Of a stretch of 64,000 nt of DNA, positions 10,125-18,927 are shown one piece after another. The position numbers were made by a program, and so were the translations under genes. How positions within the stretch are numbered: position 1 is the stretch's first letter; each line of letters begins with the position of its first letter. This stretch comes from Betaproteobacteria bacterium (GTDB taxonomy: Bacteria; Pseudomonadota; Gammaproteobacteria; Burkholderiales; Usitatibacteraceae): contig JADKJU010000001.1 in assembly GCA_016720855.1 (NCBI GenBank), positions 1,357,501 through 1,421,500 of the forward strand, read 5' to 3'. The notes below the pieces were generated by a model that worked only from the letters and a program-made list of their open reading frames with translations, was not told the DNA's origin and ran no database searches.

Positions 10125-11332
10125 GACGGCGCCTTCGAGGCGGCCTTGCCCTGGCCCTCTGCCTTGCCCTGGCTCTCTGCCTTGCCCCGGCCCTCTGCCT
10201 TGTCTTCGGCCTTGCCGGACTTCGACTCGGGCAGGGAAACGAGGCTGCCGGCGCCCAGATTCTGCGCACCTTCCAGGACCACCTTTGTGCCGGGCTCGAC
10301 GCCGGTCACCGCCGCAATCCCCGAATCGAGATACTCGACCAGCACCGGCCGCAGGGTCACCCTGCTGTCATCGCCCACCACGAAGACGAACCGGTTCTCC
10401 GGCCCCGTCTGCACAGCCTGCACCGGCACGACGCGGGCCATCTCCAGCGTGCGCGGCGCCACCGACACGTTCACGTACATGCCGGGCCACAGGCGGTTCG
10501 CGCGGTTGTCGAACTCCGCCTTCACCCGGATCGTGCCGGTGGAAGTGTCCACGGCGTTGTCGACGAAGTTCACGCGCCCCGTGAGCACCTGCCCGCTCCC
10601 GTCCGGCGTGGCCGCGACCGAAACCGCGCCCGCGGCGAGCGCGCGCTGCAGGCCTGGAAGCTCCTTCTCCGGCAGCGTGAACGCGACCTGGATCGGGTCG
10701 ATCTGGGTCACGGTCACGAGCACCGTCCCGTTGGGCTGCACGAGGCTGCCCGGGCGCACGCCGATGGCGCCGGTGCGCCCGGCGAAGCTCGCGCGGATCT
10801 GCGTGTTGCCGATCGCCACTTTTGCCGACTCGACCGCCGCCATATCCACCGCAAGCTGCCCCTTGAGCGAATCCACCTGGTTCTGCGCCGTGTCGAGCGC
10901 CGACTGGGAGATGAATTTCTGCTCGAAGAGCTGGCGCTGGCGCTCCAGCGTGCGCTGCGCGTTCGCGAGGTCGGCGCGGTCCTTTTCCACCTGCGCCTCG
11001 GCCTTCTTCAGGTTCGCCTCCTCGGCGCGCGAATCGAGCGAGACGAGGAGCTCGCCGCGGGCCACCGTCTGGCCCTCGCGGATGTGCACTTCGCGCACGG
11101 TGCTCGTGATCTGCGCGCGGATGTCCACCGACTGGATGGCCACGACGGTGCCGTTCGCGATCAGCCGCACCGGCACGTCGCGCCGCTCGACCGTCGCCAC
11201 GGTCACGGGCACGGCGGCGGCCCCGGCCTTGGCTGCGGCCCGCGGCGAGCCGCCCTGCCGCGAAAGCCACCAGCCGCCAAGCGCCGCGAGGAGCGCTAGC
11301 GCGACGACAGCAGCGAACGCGCGGCGGCGCAT
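10121..11332 (-). CDS. RND efflux periplasmic adaptor (membrane fusion protein)
   Basis: Links the inner-membrane pump at 7026-10124 to an outer-membrane channel. It has 403 residues: a membrane anchor or signal (residues 5-22, VVALALLAALGGWWL), a barrel-sandwich/lipoyl region (IRAQITSTVREVHIREGQTV), and a long alpha-hairpin (about 105-175, LKKAEAQVEKDRADL...). A beta-barrel domain and a membrane-proximal domain follow. The C-terminus ends in a low-complexity KAEGRGKAESQGKAEGQG tail, encoded by GC-rich imperfect repeats near 10130-10200. The ATG at 11332 overlaps the peptidase stop by one base (TGATG). Confidence 0.92.
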   Translation of the reverse strand: MRRRAFAAVVALALLAALGGWWLSRQGGSPRAAAKAGAAAVPVTVATVERRDVPVRLIANGTVVAIQSVDIRAQITSTVREVHIREGQTVARGELLVSLDSRAEEANLKKAEAQVEKDRADLANAQRTLERQRQLFEQKFISQSALDTAQNQVDSLKGQLAVDMAAVESAKVAIGNTQIRASFAGRTGAIGVRPGSLVQPNGTVLVTVTQIDPIQVAFTLPEKELPGLQRALAAGAVSVAATPDGSGQVLTGRVNFVDNAVDTSTGTIRVKAEFDNRANRLWPGMYVNVSVAPRTLEMARVVPVQAVQTGPENRFVFVVGDDSRVTLRPVLVEYLDSGIAAVTGVEPGTKVVLEGAQNLGAGSLVSLPESKSGKAEDKAEGRGKAESQGKAEGQGKAASKAPS

Positions 11333-12801
11333 CAGCAAACGGCCGCGATGATCATCGCGGTGGCAACGGTCACCTTCTTCGCGTAAGGCACGTGCAGGAA
11401 TTCGTTGGGCCCGTGCGCGTTCGATTTCGGGCCCAGCACGCCGGTGACCAGCATCTGCGCGTTCGGGAACCTGATGCCCAGCATGCCCATGAAGGGGATG
11501 GTGCCGCCCTCGCCCATGTAGGCGGCGGGCCGGCCGAAGTTGGCCTGGGAGGCGGCATCGAGCGCGGCCGACAGCCAGGGCGCGAGCGACGGCGCATTCC
11601 AGCCCGTCCCCGCGGAACTGCAATCGAAGGTGACGCGTGCGTTGCAGGGCGGATCCGCTTCCAGCGCCTGCTTGAGGGTTCTGCCCGCATTCGGGGCATC
11701 GATCAGCGGCGGCAGGCGAAGCGAGAGCTTGAGGGTCGTGAACGGGCGGTGCACGTTGCCGGCGGAATTCGCGGGCGGCAGTCCGTCGGCGCCGGTGACC
11801 GAGAGCGCCGCGCGCCACGTGCGATTGAGGACCAACTCCACGGGGTCCTTCGTCACCGGCTCGGCGAAGATCGAGGCCGTGCCCTGGTCGTCGCAGCACG
11901 AGGCCCAGGGAAAGCGCTTCCACATCGACTCGCCCAGGATCGCGGCCGCGAGCTTCGCCTGCTCGAGGCGGTCGGCGGGAATGTCGCAATTGAACGCATC
12001 GGGCAACACCGCGCCCGTGCGCGAATCGTCGATGCGATCGAGTATCCGCCGCGCGATGCGGAACGAGGACGGCACCACGCCACCGGCGTCGCCGGAATGC
12101 ACGCCTTCCTCCAGGATCTTCACCTCGAGCGTGCCGTTCACGAGACCCCGGAGCGAGGTGGTGACCCAGAGCTGCTCGTAGTTGCCCGCGCCCGAATCCA
12201 GGGCGATGACGAGCTGCACGTCGCCCATGCGGGGTGCGAGCAGGTCGAGGTAGGCGGGCAAATCGTAGCTGCCGCTCTCCTCGCAGGTCTCGATGAGCCC
12301 CACGCAGCGCGGGCGCGCGACCCCCTCGGCATCGAGCGCCATCACGGCGCAGAGCGCCGCGAAGACTGCATAGCCGTCGTCCGCGCCGCCGCGGCCGTAG
12401 AGCTTGCCGTCCTCGATGACGGGCTGCCACGGTCCCAGCCCTTCGCGCCAGCCCGTCATTTCCGGCTGCTTGTCGAGATGGCCGTAGAAGAGAACCGAAC
12501 GGTCGGCTGGAAGGCCCCCCGTGGCCGGAATGTCGAAATAGAGCACCGGGGTGCGGCCCTCGATGCGCACGATCTCGAGCGCAAGGCCGCGGACTCCCTG
12601 CGCCTGGATCCACTTCTGCGCCAGGCGGATCGCCGTCTCGAGGTGGCCGTTTTTCGCCCAGTCGGCGTCGAAATGCGGGCTCTTGGCGGGAATGCGGATG
12701 TAGTCCACCAGTTGCGGGACGATGTCGGCATCCCACTGCCTTTCGATGCGCTCCGCGAGCGGGGCGGCGGCGACGGCAGGGATGTTGAGGCGGGCGGCCA
12801 T
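11332..12801 (-). CDS. M20-family metallopeptidase (dipeptidase-like)
   Basis: Two-zinc exopeptidase of 489 residues. Metal and catalytic residues visible are His108 and Asp110 (FYGHLDKQP), Asp141 (GGADDGYAVFAAL), the general-base Glu174-Glu175 pair (ETCEESGS), an aspartate in VIALDSGAGN, and a late His in SNAHGPNEF. The lid/dimerisation insert begins near EEGVHSGDAGG. GAGGAA lies eight bases before the ATG at 12801. No signal peptide is seen, so it should be cytoplasmic. Its stop overlaps the start of the RND adaptor, so peptidase, adaptor and pump form one operon; the functional link between them is not obvious. Confidence 0.9.
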   Translation of the reverse strand: MAARLNIPAVAAAPLAERIERQWDADIVPQLVDYIRIPAKSPHFDADWAKNGHLETAIRLAQKWIQAQGVRGLALEIVRIEGRTPVLYFDIPATGGLPADRSVLFYGHLDKQPEMTGWREGLGPWQPVIEDGKLYGRGGADDGYAVFAALCAVMALDAEGVARPRCVGLIETCEESGSYDLPAYLDLLAPRMGDVQLVIALDSGAGNYEQLWVTTSLRGLVNGTLEVKILEEGVHSGDAGGVVPSSFRIARRILDRIDDSRTGAVLPDAFNCDIPADRLEQAKLAAAILGESMWKRFPWASCCDDQGTASIFAEPVTKDPVELVLNRTWRAALSVTGADGLPPANSAGNVHRPFTTLKLSLRLPPLIDAPNAGRTLKQALEADPPCNARVTFDCSSAGTGWNAPSLAPWLSAALDAASQANFGRPAAYMGEGGTIPFMGMLGIRFPNAQMLVTGVLGPKSNAHGPNEFLHVPYAKKVTVATAMIIAAVC

Positions 12802-12895
12802 GGGGTCTTTCCTCGATGGGTAACCTCTAATTCTACTGCGCCCTCCCCGGGCCGCGTAAAATGGAGCCTTCCCTCCCCTTTCGAGTCCCTGCCCC

Positions 12896-13171
12896 ATGAA
12901 ACTCACCGACCTGCACAAGAACGAGGGCCTCAAGATAGACGGCGAGACGCGCCGCGGCGGCATTCCCGACCGCTATGGCCGCGGCTCCGCCGTGGTTCCG
13001 GATCGCAAGGAGCAGCGCAAGCTCGACGCCGCCGCGGGCCTCGTGCCCTTTGCGTGCAAGCTGCATGGCGACCTCGTGAAGGAACTGCAGGCGCGCGCAC
13101 AGGCTTCCGGCTCGGACCTGAACGAGACCGTCGCCGACGTGCTCAAGAAGGGGCTGGCCGCGAAGAAGTAG
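12896..13171 (+). CDS. Hypothetical 91-aa protein
   Basis: Small basic soluble protein with no signal peptide. The second half (LVKELQARAQASGSDLNETVADVLKKGLAAKK) looks like a ribbon-helix-helix or short helical segment, while the first 40 residues are rich in Gly, Arg and Asp and may be disordered. A TAAAAT box about 33 bases upstream could be a -10 element. It lies eleven bases before yaeQ, so co-transcription is likely. The family is not recognised with certainty. Confidence 0.6.
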   Translation: MKLTDLHKNEGLKIDGETRRGGIPDRYGRGSAVVPDRKEQRKLDAAAGLVPFACKLHGDLVKELQARAQASGSDLNETVADVLKKGLAAKK

Positions 13172-13182
13172 GCGCGGCCCTC

Positions 13183-13722
13183 GTGGCGCTCAAGGCGACC
13201 ATCTTCAAGGTGGAACTCACGGTTTCCGACATGGACCGCGGGCACTTCGAGACGCACCAGCTCAGGCTTGCGCGCCACCCGTCCGAGACGGACGAACGCA
13301 TGATGGTGAGGCTCCTCGCGTTTGCGCTGAATGCCGACGAGCGCCTGTCGTTCGGGCGCGGCCTGTCGAGCGAGGGCGAAGCGGATCTTTGCCTCACCGA
13401 CCTCACCGGCGCCATCGACCTGTGGATCGACGTGGGGCTGCCCGAGGAGCGCGAGATCCGCAAGGCGTCCGGCCGCGCCTCCCGGGTGGCGGTCTACAGC
13501 TATGGCACCGGGTCGGAGTTGTGGTGGAAGCAGAACGCGCCAGCGATGGAGCGGCTTGCCAACGTGGCCGTGATCGACCTCCCGGTCGAGACGAGCCGTG
13601 CGATGGCGGCACGGGCATCGCGGAACATGAAGCTGCAGTGCACCATCCAGGACGGCCACGTCTGGCTCGCGGACGACGAGGTGTCGCTCACGATCGAGCC
13701 GGTGGTGCGCAAGGCCGCGTGA
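13183..13722 (+). CDS. yaeQ: YaeQ family protein
   Basis: Cytoplasmic 179-residue protein closely matching E. coli YaeQ in wording: MALKATIFK start, LARHPSETDERMMVRLLAFAL, ERLSFGRGL, IDLWIDVGLPEEREIRKA, ELWWKQN, and TIQDGHVWLADDE near the end. The family has a PD-(D/E)XK nuclease-like fold, and its molecular role is not settled. The start is GTG at 13183, inferred because MALKAT is the conserved N-terminus and no ATG fits. Its stop overlaps the GTG of the next gene (GTGA at 13719-13722). Confidence 0.92.
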   Translation: MALKATIFKVELTVSDMDRGHFETHQLRLARHPSETDERMMVRLLAFALNADERLSFGRGLSSEGEADLCLTDLTGAIDLWIDVGLPEEREIRKASGRASRVAVYSYGTGSELWWKQNAPAMERLANVAVIDLPVETSRAMAARASRNMKLQCTIQDGHVWLADDEVSLTIEPVVRKAA

Positions 13723-14330
13723 GGCTATTGCGTCACGCCCTCCTCGCGCTTGCGGCCGTGCTGGCCGCCGCGTGCGGCTCTTCCGTGCCGAAGCTCCCGA
13801 AGCTCGATTCCACGGCCGTGGTGCTCGCCTTCGGCGACAGCCTCACGTTCGGAACGGGGGCAACGACGCAGCAGGCGTACCCCGCGGCGCTCGCCCGCCT
13901 CATTACGCGCCAGGTCGTGGCGGCAGGCGTGCCCGGCGAGACCTCCGAGGAAGGGCTGCGCCGCCTTCCGGGAGTGCTGGAGGAAGTCAAGCCGCAACTC
14001 CTGGTGCTGTGCCACGGCGGCAACGACTTCCTGCGCAAGACGGGCGAGGAGGCCGCCGCGAACAACGTGCGCGCGATGATCCGCCTGGCGCAAGGCCAGG
14101 GCATTGCCGTGATGCTCATTGCCACGCCCAAGCCCGGCTTCGGGACCTCGAAGGTGCAGTTCTACGAGGAAATCGGCAAGGAGTTCGCCATCCCCGTGGA
14201 GGCCGATGTGCTCGCCGATGTGCTGGGCTCCCGGTCGCTCAAGAGCGACCTCGTGCATCCCAATGCCGACGGATATGCGCAGGTCGCGCAGGCTGTCGCG
14301 AAGATGCTCACGAAGGCCGGCGCGATCTAG
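13719..14330 (+). CDS. SGNH-family esterase/lysophospholipase (TesA-like, probable lipoprotein)
   Basis: GDSL/SGNH hydrolase of 203 residues. Block I is FGDSLTFGTG (nucleophile Ser), block III is CHGGNDFLRK (Asn), and block V is DLVHPNADGYAQ (Asp and His). The N-terminus MRLLRHALLALAAVLAAACGSS is a signal peptide ending in a lipobox-like LAAAC, so the mature protein is probably lipid-anchored in the periplasm. The start is GTG at 13719, overlapping the yaeQ stop. TesA/arylesterases have broad thioesterase and esterase activity; the substrate here is unknown. Confidence 0.88.
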   Translation: MRLLRHALLALAAVLAAACGSSVPKLPKLDSTAVVLAFGDSLTFGTGATTQQAYPAALARLITRQVVAAGVPGETSEEGLRRLPGVLEEVKPQLLVLCHGGNDFLRKTGEEAAANNVRAMIRLAQGQGIAVMLIATPKPGFGTSKVQFYEEIGKEFAIPVEADVLADVLGSRSLKSDLVHPNADGYAQVAQAVAKMLTKAGAI

Positions 14331-14390
14331 CCGGTGCGGCCCCGGCAGCGCCGGGAATGCCATGCGCGTGTGCGCGACGACACGCCGAGG

Positions 14391-14951
14391 TCAGTAGAAC
14401 TCGACCCTTTCGAAGCCGGCGGCCATGAGCACCTTGCCGATCACCTCGCGTGCCCGCGCTTCGGCTTCCTTGTGGATGCCGCTGGCGTGCGCGGCGGTCA
14501 GGATCGCCTCGCGCGCCATTCGCCGCGCTTCGGTTTCGAGATCCTTGTCGGGTCGAACAAAAAAGCCGGTTCTCCGGTCGTACACGAAGGTCTGCTTTTC
14601 ATCCAGGTAGGCATCCGTGACCGCCGTCTTCGGAAGGTGCAGGGAGATGCCCGTGCCGCTGACGCGAACGTCTTGCGCGGTCACCTTGCCCAGATCGATT
14701 CCGGCCTTCACCACGCCCTGCCCCACCAGCAGGATCTTGTCCCTGCCGAAAGTCTTCTCGATCTCGTGGGTAACGACTTTCGACATCACGTACTTGATGG
14801 TCGCCAACTCCGACAGCGCCTGCACCTGCTTCAGTATCACCGGGGGGTCGGGTTCGCGCTTCCCGGAGGGGCCGCCGATCCAGAGTCCCGCGACGAACGT
14901 CACGGCCAATATTCCGAGACCAGCCAACACTCGCAGCGCTTTTGCGGTCAT
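14391..14951 (-). CDS. DUF4230-type membrane-anchored protein
   Basis: 186 residues with one N-terminal hydrophobic segment (LAGLGILAVTFVAGLWIGG), then a periplasmic part containing PPVILKQVQALSELATIKY, the signature wording of DUF4230 proteins, and an alpha/beta region ending at VLMAAGFERVEFY. The function is unknown. GGAG lies about eight bases before the start. It is convergent with the esterase gene across about 60 bases, where a weak 6-bp hairpin (GCGTGT/ACACGC) is seen. Confidence 0.75.
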   Translation of the reverse strand: MTAKALRVLAGLGILAVTFVAGLWIGGPSGKREPDPPVILKQVQALSELATIKYVMSKVVTHEIEKTFGRDKILLVGQGVVKAGIDLGKVTAQDVRVSGTGISLHLPKTAVTDAYLDEKQTFVYDRRTGFFVRPDKDLETEARRMAREAILTAAHASGIHKEAEARAREVIGKVLMAAGFERVEFY

Positions 14952-15075
14952 GGGGGCGCTCCAGTCATGGGGGCAACGACGCAGGCCGGGTGACTATATA
15001 GCGCCTGGCCACGCGGCGAGCGTTCGCAGCGGTACCCGGTCCGCGCTGCCTGGCACCGCAAGGTCACTCGTTTCA

Positions 15076-15498
15076 CTAGATCCAACCGCGGCAGCCGGGC
15101 GCGCCGCAGCGGCACCGAAGCCGGCCCTCGTGGTGGCTGTCCTCGTAGTCCACCGTGAGTTCCTCGCCTTTCCGGATGTCGCGACGCGCATAGAACTCCG
15201 CCCGGTCCTTCGTGCGCCGCATGAAGGTATTGGGCTCGCAGGAATGGTTGATGAAGCGAAAGCCCGTGCGCAGGCCGCGCCCATCGATCGCCTTGCGCTC
15301 GAGTTCCACGATGGCGACTATCTTCAGCTTCGCCGCCCGCCGCCGCGCTTCGGCGATGGAAACGACCTCCCCTTCGAACTCGCCGATCTTGGCGCGTTTC
15401 GGGATGAAGCCGCCCGCGAAGAGACCGCGTCCGGTGATCGGACTCGGCCCGACGATGAGCGCGTCCTGGATCGGCGACGAGAAAACCACGCGCTTCAT
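15076..15498 (-). CDS. SET-domain protein methyltransferase
   Basis: Compact 140-residue SET-domain protein, predicted to methylate a lysine on a protein using S-adenosylmethionine. The features are GPSPITGRGLFAGGFI (SET-N), the catalytic INHSCEPN motif at 83-90, the ELTVDY tyrosine segment at 113-118, and a post-SET cysteine cluster CRCGAPGCRG at 129-138, so zinc binding and activity appear intact. The ATG at 15498 is chosen because everything upstream is a different reading without a start. It ends eleven bases from the MFS gene on the same strand. The target protein is unknown. Confidence 0.88.
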   Translation of the reverse strand: MKRVVFSSPIQDALIVGPSPITGRGLFAGGFIPKRAKIGEFEGEVVSIAEARRRAAKLKIVAIVELERKAIDGRGLRTGFRFINHSCEPNTFMRRTKDRAEFYARRDIRKGEELTVDYEDSHHEGRLRCRCGAPGCRGWI

Positions 15499-15509
15499 GG
15501 GCCGAAAGT

Positions 15510-16736
15510 CTAGCACCGCGATCCTCGCCCCTTTTGAGGCCGCGTGACCCACCACGCGATGATCCCGGCGGCGACCAGCATCGCCGCGGCCATGTAGAAG
15601 GGCGTGCCCGGCACGTGTACGCCCGCGCCTTTCGCGATCGACTGCGCGAAGGCCTGCGTGAAGAGCGTCGGCCCGATCAGCCCGGTGATCGCCTGCAGGC
15701 TGGCGGTCGCGCCCTGCAACCGGCCCTGCTCCGTGGGGTCCACGCGCCGGCTCATGATCGCCTGCGCCGACGGCCCCGCGAGGCCCCACAGCGCCATGAC
15801 GGGGATGCCGACCAGGAAGAGCGTGCCTGTGGACGCCGCCCCGTAGATCGCCATGCCGATGGCGCCGAAGGCAAGGCCTGCCCCCAGCGCATGCCGCTCG
15901 CCGATCCGTTTCACCACCGGCCGGATGAGCCCGCCCTGCACGATCATCGAGCACACACCTACGCCGCCCAGCACCAGTCCCACCGCCATTTCGCCCCAGC
16001 CGTAGCGGTAGCCCAGGTAGAGCACGGTGACGGCCGGGAACACCACGTGCGAGAGCTGCATGAGGAAGAGCACGGCCGCGATGCCGTAGAGCTCGTGGTG
16101 CGAGCGCAGGAGCTTGAGTGAGCCCACGGGGTTGGCGCGCTTCCACGAGAACGCGGCGCGCTTTTCCTTCGGCAGCGATTCCGGCAGCACGAAGTAGCCA
16201 TAGGCCGCATTGGCGATCGCGAGGACACCCGCCACCCAGAACGGCAGCCGCGGATCGACGCCGCCGAGGACGCCGCCCAGCGCCGGACCCAGGGTGAATC
16301 CCAAGCCAAAACCGGCGCCGACCATCCCGAAGGCGGCGGCGCGCTTTTCCGGCGGCGTGACGTCGGCGATGTAGGCGAAAGCGGTGGAGATGCTCGCCGC
16401 GGTGATGCCCGAAATCACGCGCCCGGCGAAGAGCCAGGCGAGGTTCGGGGCCAGCGCCATCAGGAAATAATCGAGGCCGAGCCCGAGGCAGGAGATGAGG
16501 ATCACCGGCCGGCGGCCGAACCGGTCGGACACCGCGCCCAGGATCGGCATGAAGGCGAACTGCATCAGCGCCCAGGCGGTACCGAAGACGCCATAGACCT
16601 CGGCCGCGCGCGCCGTGTCGCCGCCTTCGAACGACTCCACGAGCTTCGGAAGGACGGGGATCACCACGCCCATGGCGATCACATCGACCACCACGAGGGC
16701 GAAGATGAAGGAAAGGGCGGCGGGACGGGCGGCCAT
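15510..16736 (-). CDS. MFS transporter, TetA/DHA1-like
   Basis: Twelve-helix major facilitator, 408 residues. Motif A is recognisable between TM2 and TM3 (GAVSDRFGRRPVIL), and the opening FIFALVVVDVIAMGVVIPVLP is typical of the tetracycline-exporter/DHA1 branch. The substrate cannot be assigned; similarity to TetA in general motifs is not evidence of tetracycline resistance. The gene is divergent from the zinc-motif protein at 16918 with a 181-base gap. Confidence 0.85.
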   Translation of the reverse strand: MAARPAALSFIFALVVVDVIAMGVVIPVLPKLVESFEGGDTARAAEVYGVFGTAWALMQFAFMPILGAVSDRFGRRPVILISCLGLGLDYFLMALAPNLAWLFAGRVISGITAASISTAFAYIADVTPPEKRAAAFGMVGAGFGLGFTLGPALGGVLGGVDPRLPFWVAGVLAIANAAYGYFVLPESLPKEKRAAFSWKRANPVGSLKLLRSHHELYGIAAVLFLMQLSHVVFPAVTVLYLGYRYGWGEMAVGLVLGGVGVCSMIVQGGLIRPVVKRIGERHALGAGLAFGAIGMAIYGAASTGTLFLVGIPVMALWGLAGPSAQAIMSRRVDPTEQGRLQGATASLQAITGLIGPTLFTQAFAQSIAKGAGVHVPGTPFYMAAAMLVAAGIIAWWVTRPQKGRGSRC

Positions 16737-16917
16737 GGATCAAAAGGCGTCGTAAAGCCGCGAGTCTACGTTGTCGAGGAACGAGCCGCGCTGGCGGGCA
16801 GGGCGACCCTCCGGGCCGCGCGCCGCAGCTATTCGAGGCCCCGTTGATCCGGGGCAAAAAACGCTGCCTCCCCCGGCGCGTAGATTGGAGTCGGGATACT
16901 TTCCCGAGGAGATCGCG

Positions 16918-17412
16918 ATGAAAACCACCCCCAATCGCCATGTTCAAGGGCGGCATGAGCCGATCTTCGCCCCACGCCACGACGACCCGTATCTCGAGGT
17001 CGGCAAGCCCGCGCACGACGCGCGGTGCCAGGAATGCGGCGTGGTCTTCCACAAGGGCCGCTGGGCGTGGGGCCCGACCCCCGAGGACGCCGTGTCGATG
17101 ACCTGCCCGGCCTGCCTGCGCATCCATGACCGCTTCCCGGGCGGCTACGTGACCCTCAAGGGGCCGTTCGTGCAGGCCCATCGCGACGAGTTGATGCAAC
17201 TCGTGCAGGCGCGCGAGGCCTACGAGAAGGCCGGGCATCCGCTGGAGCGCGTGATGGATATCGGCGGGCGCGGCGAGTCGCTCGAGATCACCACCACGGG
17301 CAACCACCTCGCGCGCGCCATCGGCAACGCGGTGCGCGCGGCCTACGACGGCAACCTCAAGCTGCGCTACCAGTCCGACGAGAACCTGGTGCGCGCCGTC
17401 TGGACGAGGTAG
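16918..17412 (+). CDS. BCAM0308-family small protein with paired CxxC motifs
   Basis: 164 residues, cytoplasmic. A CQECGVVFHKGRW motif and a later MTCPACLRIHDR motif form a probable zinc ribbon. The C-terminal half (ITTTGNHLARAIGNAVRAAYDG) resembles the ribosome-hibernation/NMD3-like alpha-beta end of this family. GAGGAG sits eight bases before the ATG, and a TAGATT box lies about 30 bases upstream. The function is not established. The stop is only eleven bases from the convergent ligase stop. Confidence 0.75.
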   Translation: MKTTPNRHVQGRHEPIFAPRHDDPYLEVGKPAHDARCQECGVVFHKGRWAWGPTPEDAVSMTCPACLRIHDRFPGGYVTLKGPFVQAHRDELMQLVQAREAYEKAGHPLERVMDIGGRGESLEITTTGNHLARAIGNAVRAAYDGNLKLRYQSDENLVRAVWTR

Positions 17413-17422
17413 CGGCGATTCC

Positions 17423-18832
17423 CTAGGCGGTGTGGTGTGTCTTCTCGCGCCACACCTGCCGGAACTTGCCGCTCACGGGGTGGGCGGCGATCTGCCCCGT
17501 CTCCATGCGCATCGAGATGCGCGCAAGTCCCTGGCAAGCGAGAAAGCGCACGAGCGATTCCTTCACGCGCGCGGCGGCATCGCGTGAATGCGAAGCGGGC
17601 TCCAGGCGCACGCGAAGCGCACGCGGGCCGGTCTGCACCACCTGGAAGCGATGCACCTCCGAGCCCTCCTCCACGGCCGTGCACAACGCCATGGGCATCA
17701 CCGGCACCTCGTGGCCCTTCAGGTCGTGCAGGCGCAGGATCTCGTCGCGCCGGCCGTCGATGCGGATCACGGGGAAGAGGCGCCCGCAGCCGCAAGGCTT
17801 CGACACGCAGGTGACGCTGTCGCCCAGCTCATAGCGGATGAGGGGCTGCACGCGGTTGGCCAGGTTGGTGAGGAGGACAGAGGCCGAAGGCGTGTCCGGC
17901 GGCACGGGGGCGTAGTGCTCGTCCACGGGCTCGAGCACGACCCAATCGTCGTTCACGTGCAGCGAGCCCTTCTCGCACTCGAAGGCGATGTTGAGGAACT
18001 CCGAGGCGCCGTAGTCGCCGGCCACCCGGCAGGCGAAGGCACGCTCGATGTGGTCGCGCGTCATGGGAGCGAGCCACTCGCCGCCGTACCAGAGCACGGA
18101 GGGGGTGATCGCGAGGCGCCCGGCATCCTTCTCGTGGGCCAGGGCGCGCAGCACCGTCGCATAGGAGGCGACCACCGTCGGCTTGAAGCGGTCCAGCTCG
18201 GCACAGATCTCTCGAATAGGCGCCGTCACGGGAAAGACGCGCGCGTTCGCCTCGAACCATGGGTGCAGGGCGCGCAGGCGCTCCCAGCCGACCACGCCCG
18301 CGAAGTGCCCCTCGGTCGCGGCGATGAGCGCATAGCGGTGGCCGGACAAGGGATCGTTCCAGTTCCACGCGGGCGCCAGGGAACCCATGCGCACCGCCCC
18401 GAGCGCGTCATAGACGGCCAGCGCATCCCCGTCGTGGACGATCAGGCCCGGCACGCCCGTAGTGCCGGAACTGGAGAACACCGCGTAGCGGCCCAGGAAC
18501 GGTTGCCCGACGCGCGCGCGATCGGAGATGAACTCCTCCACGCCCCTCAGCGTGACGGCGGGGTCGGTGACCCAGTCGTCGAAATGCGCCATCAGCTGCG
18601 CCTTGTGCACGGGCGGCAGGTCCGTCAGGCGCAGGTCGCGGTGCGCAGTCTTTCCCCAGTGCGCGGCGTAGAAGCGCGAATGGCGGGCCGTCCAGCCGAT
18701 GAGGCGCGAGAGCCGGTCGGCCTGCAGCCGCGCGATGGATGCACGTCCCCCGGCTTGCGCCCAGCTCGCGTCCATCGTGAAGCTGGCCCAGCGCCACATC
18801 GAATCGAGGAACGACCAGCTCTCGGCCTTCAC
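17423..18832 (-). CDS. F390 synthetase-related / phenylacetate-CoA ligase-like adenylating enzyme
   Basis: Member of the ANL superfamily branch that includes PaaK and coenzyme F390 synthetase-like proteins, 469 residues. The P-loop-like AFSSSGTTGVPGLIV (about 115-130) binds ATP phosphates, and LWYGGEWLAP, AGDYGASEFLNIAFE and YELGDSVTC follow the usual order of adenylation motifs. A Cys-Gly-Cys-Gly segment near PCGCGRLFP resembles the zinc-knuckle region of PaaK relatives. The start is GTG at 18832 with a strong GGAGGAGG immediately upstream. The acid substrate is unknown, and nothing nearby identifies the pathway. Confidence 0.8.
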   Translation of the reverse strand: MKAESWSFLDSMWRWASFTMDASWAQAGGRASIARLQADRLSRLIGWTARHSRFYAAHWGKTAHRDLRLTDLPPVHKAQLMAHFDDWVTDPAVTLRGVEEFISDRARVGQPFLGRYAVFSSSGTTGVPGLIVHDGDALAVYDALGAVRMGSLAPAWNWNDPLSGHRYALIAATEGHFAGVVGWERLRALHPWFEANARVFPVTAPIREICAELDRFKPTVVASYATVLRALAHEKDAGRLAITPSVLWYGGEWLAPMTRDHIERAFACRVAGDYGASEFLNIAFECEKGSLHVNDDWVVLEPVDEHYAPVPPDTPSASVLLTNLANRVQPLIRYELGDSVTCVSKPCGCGRLFPVIRIDGRRDEILRLHDLKGHEVPVMPMALCTAVEEGSEVHRFQVVQTGPRALRVRLEPASHSRDAAARVKESLVRFLACQGLARISMRMETGQIAAHPVSGKFRQVWREKTHHTA

Positions 18833-18927
18833 ATCCTCCTCCGGAGAACTCCCATGTTCCCTTGTTACACCCCCGGGAATCGGCGCAACCCCGGTTGGAT
18901 CAGGAAAACCTGACCTGGAAGGGATCC

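Noticed and set aside
7497..11351. Very long plus-strand open frame (over 1200 codons) opposite the RND pump and adaptor
   Set aside because: It is antisense to two clearly conserved genes, and its translation is a low-complexity His/Arg/Gly-rich sequence, a GC-content artefact.
15510..16736. Tetracycline resistance gene tetA
   Set aside because: Only generic DHA1 motifs are shared; no basis for naming the substrate.
15499..17307. N-terminal extension that would fuse a long Arg-rich region to the SET protein
   Set aside because: It lies antisense or out of frame to the MFS gene and has no family resemblance; the SET protein starts cleanly at 15498.
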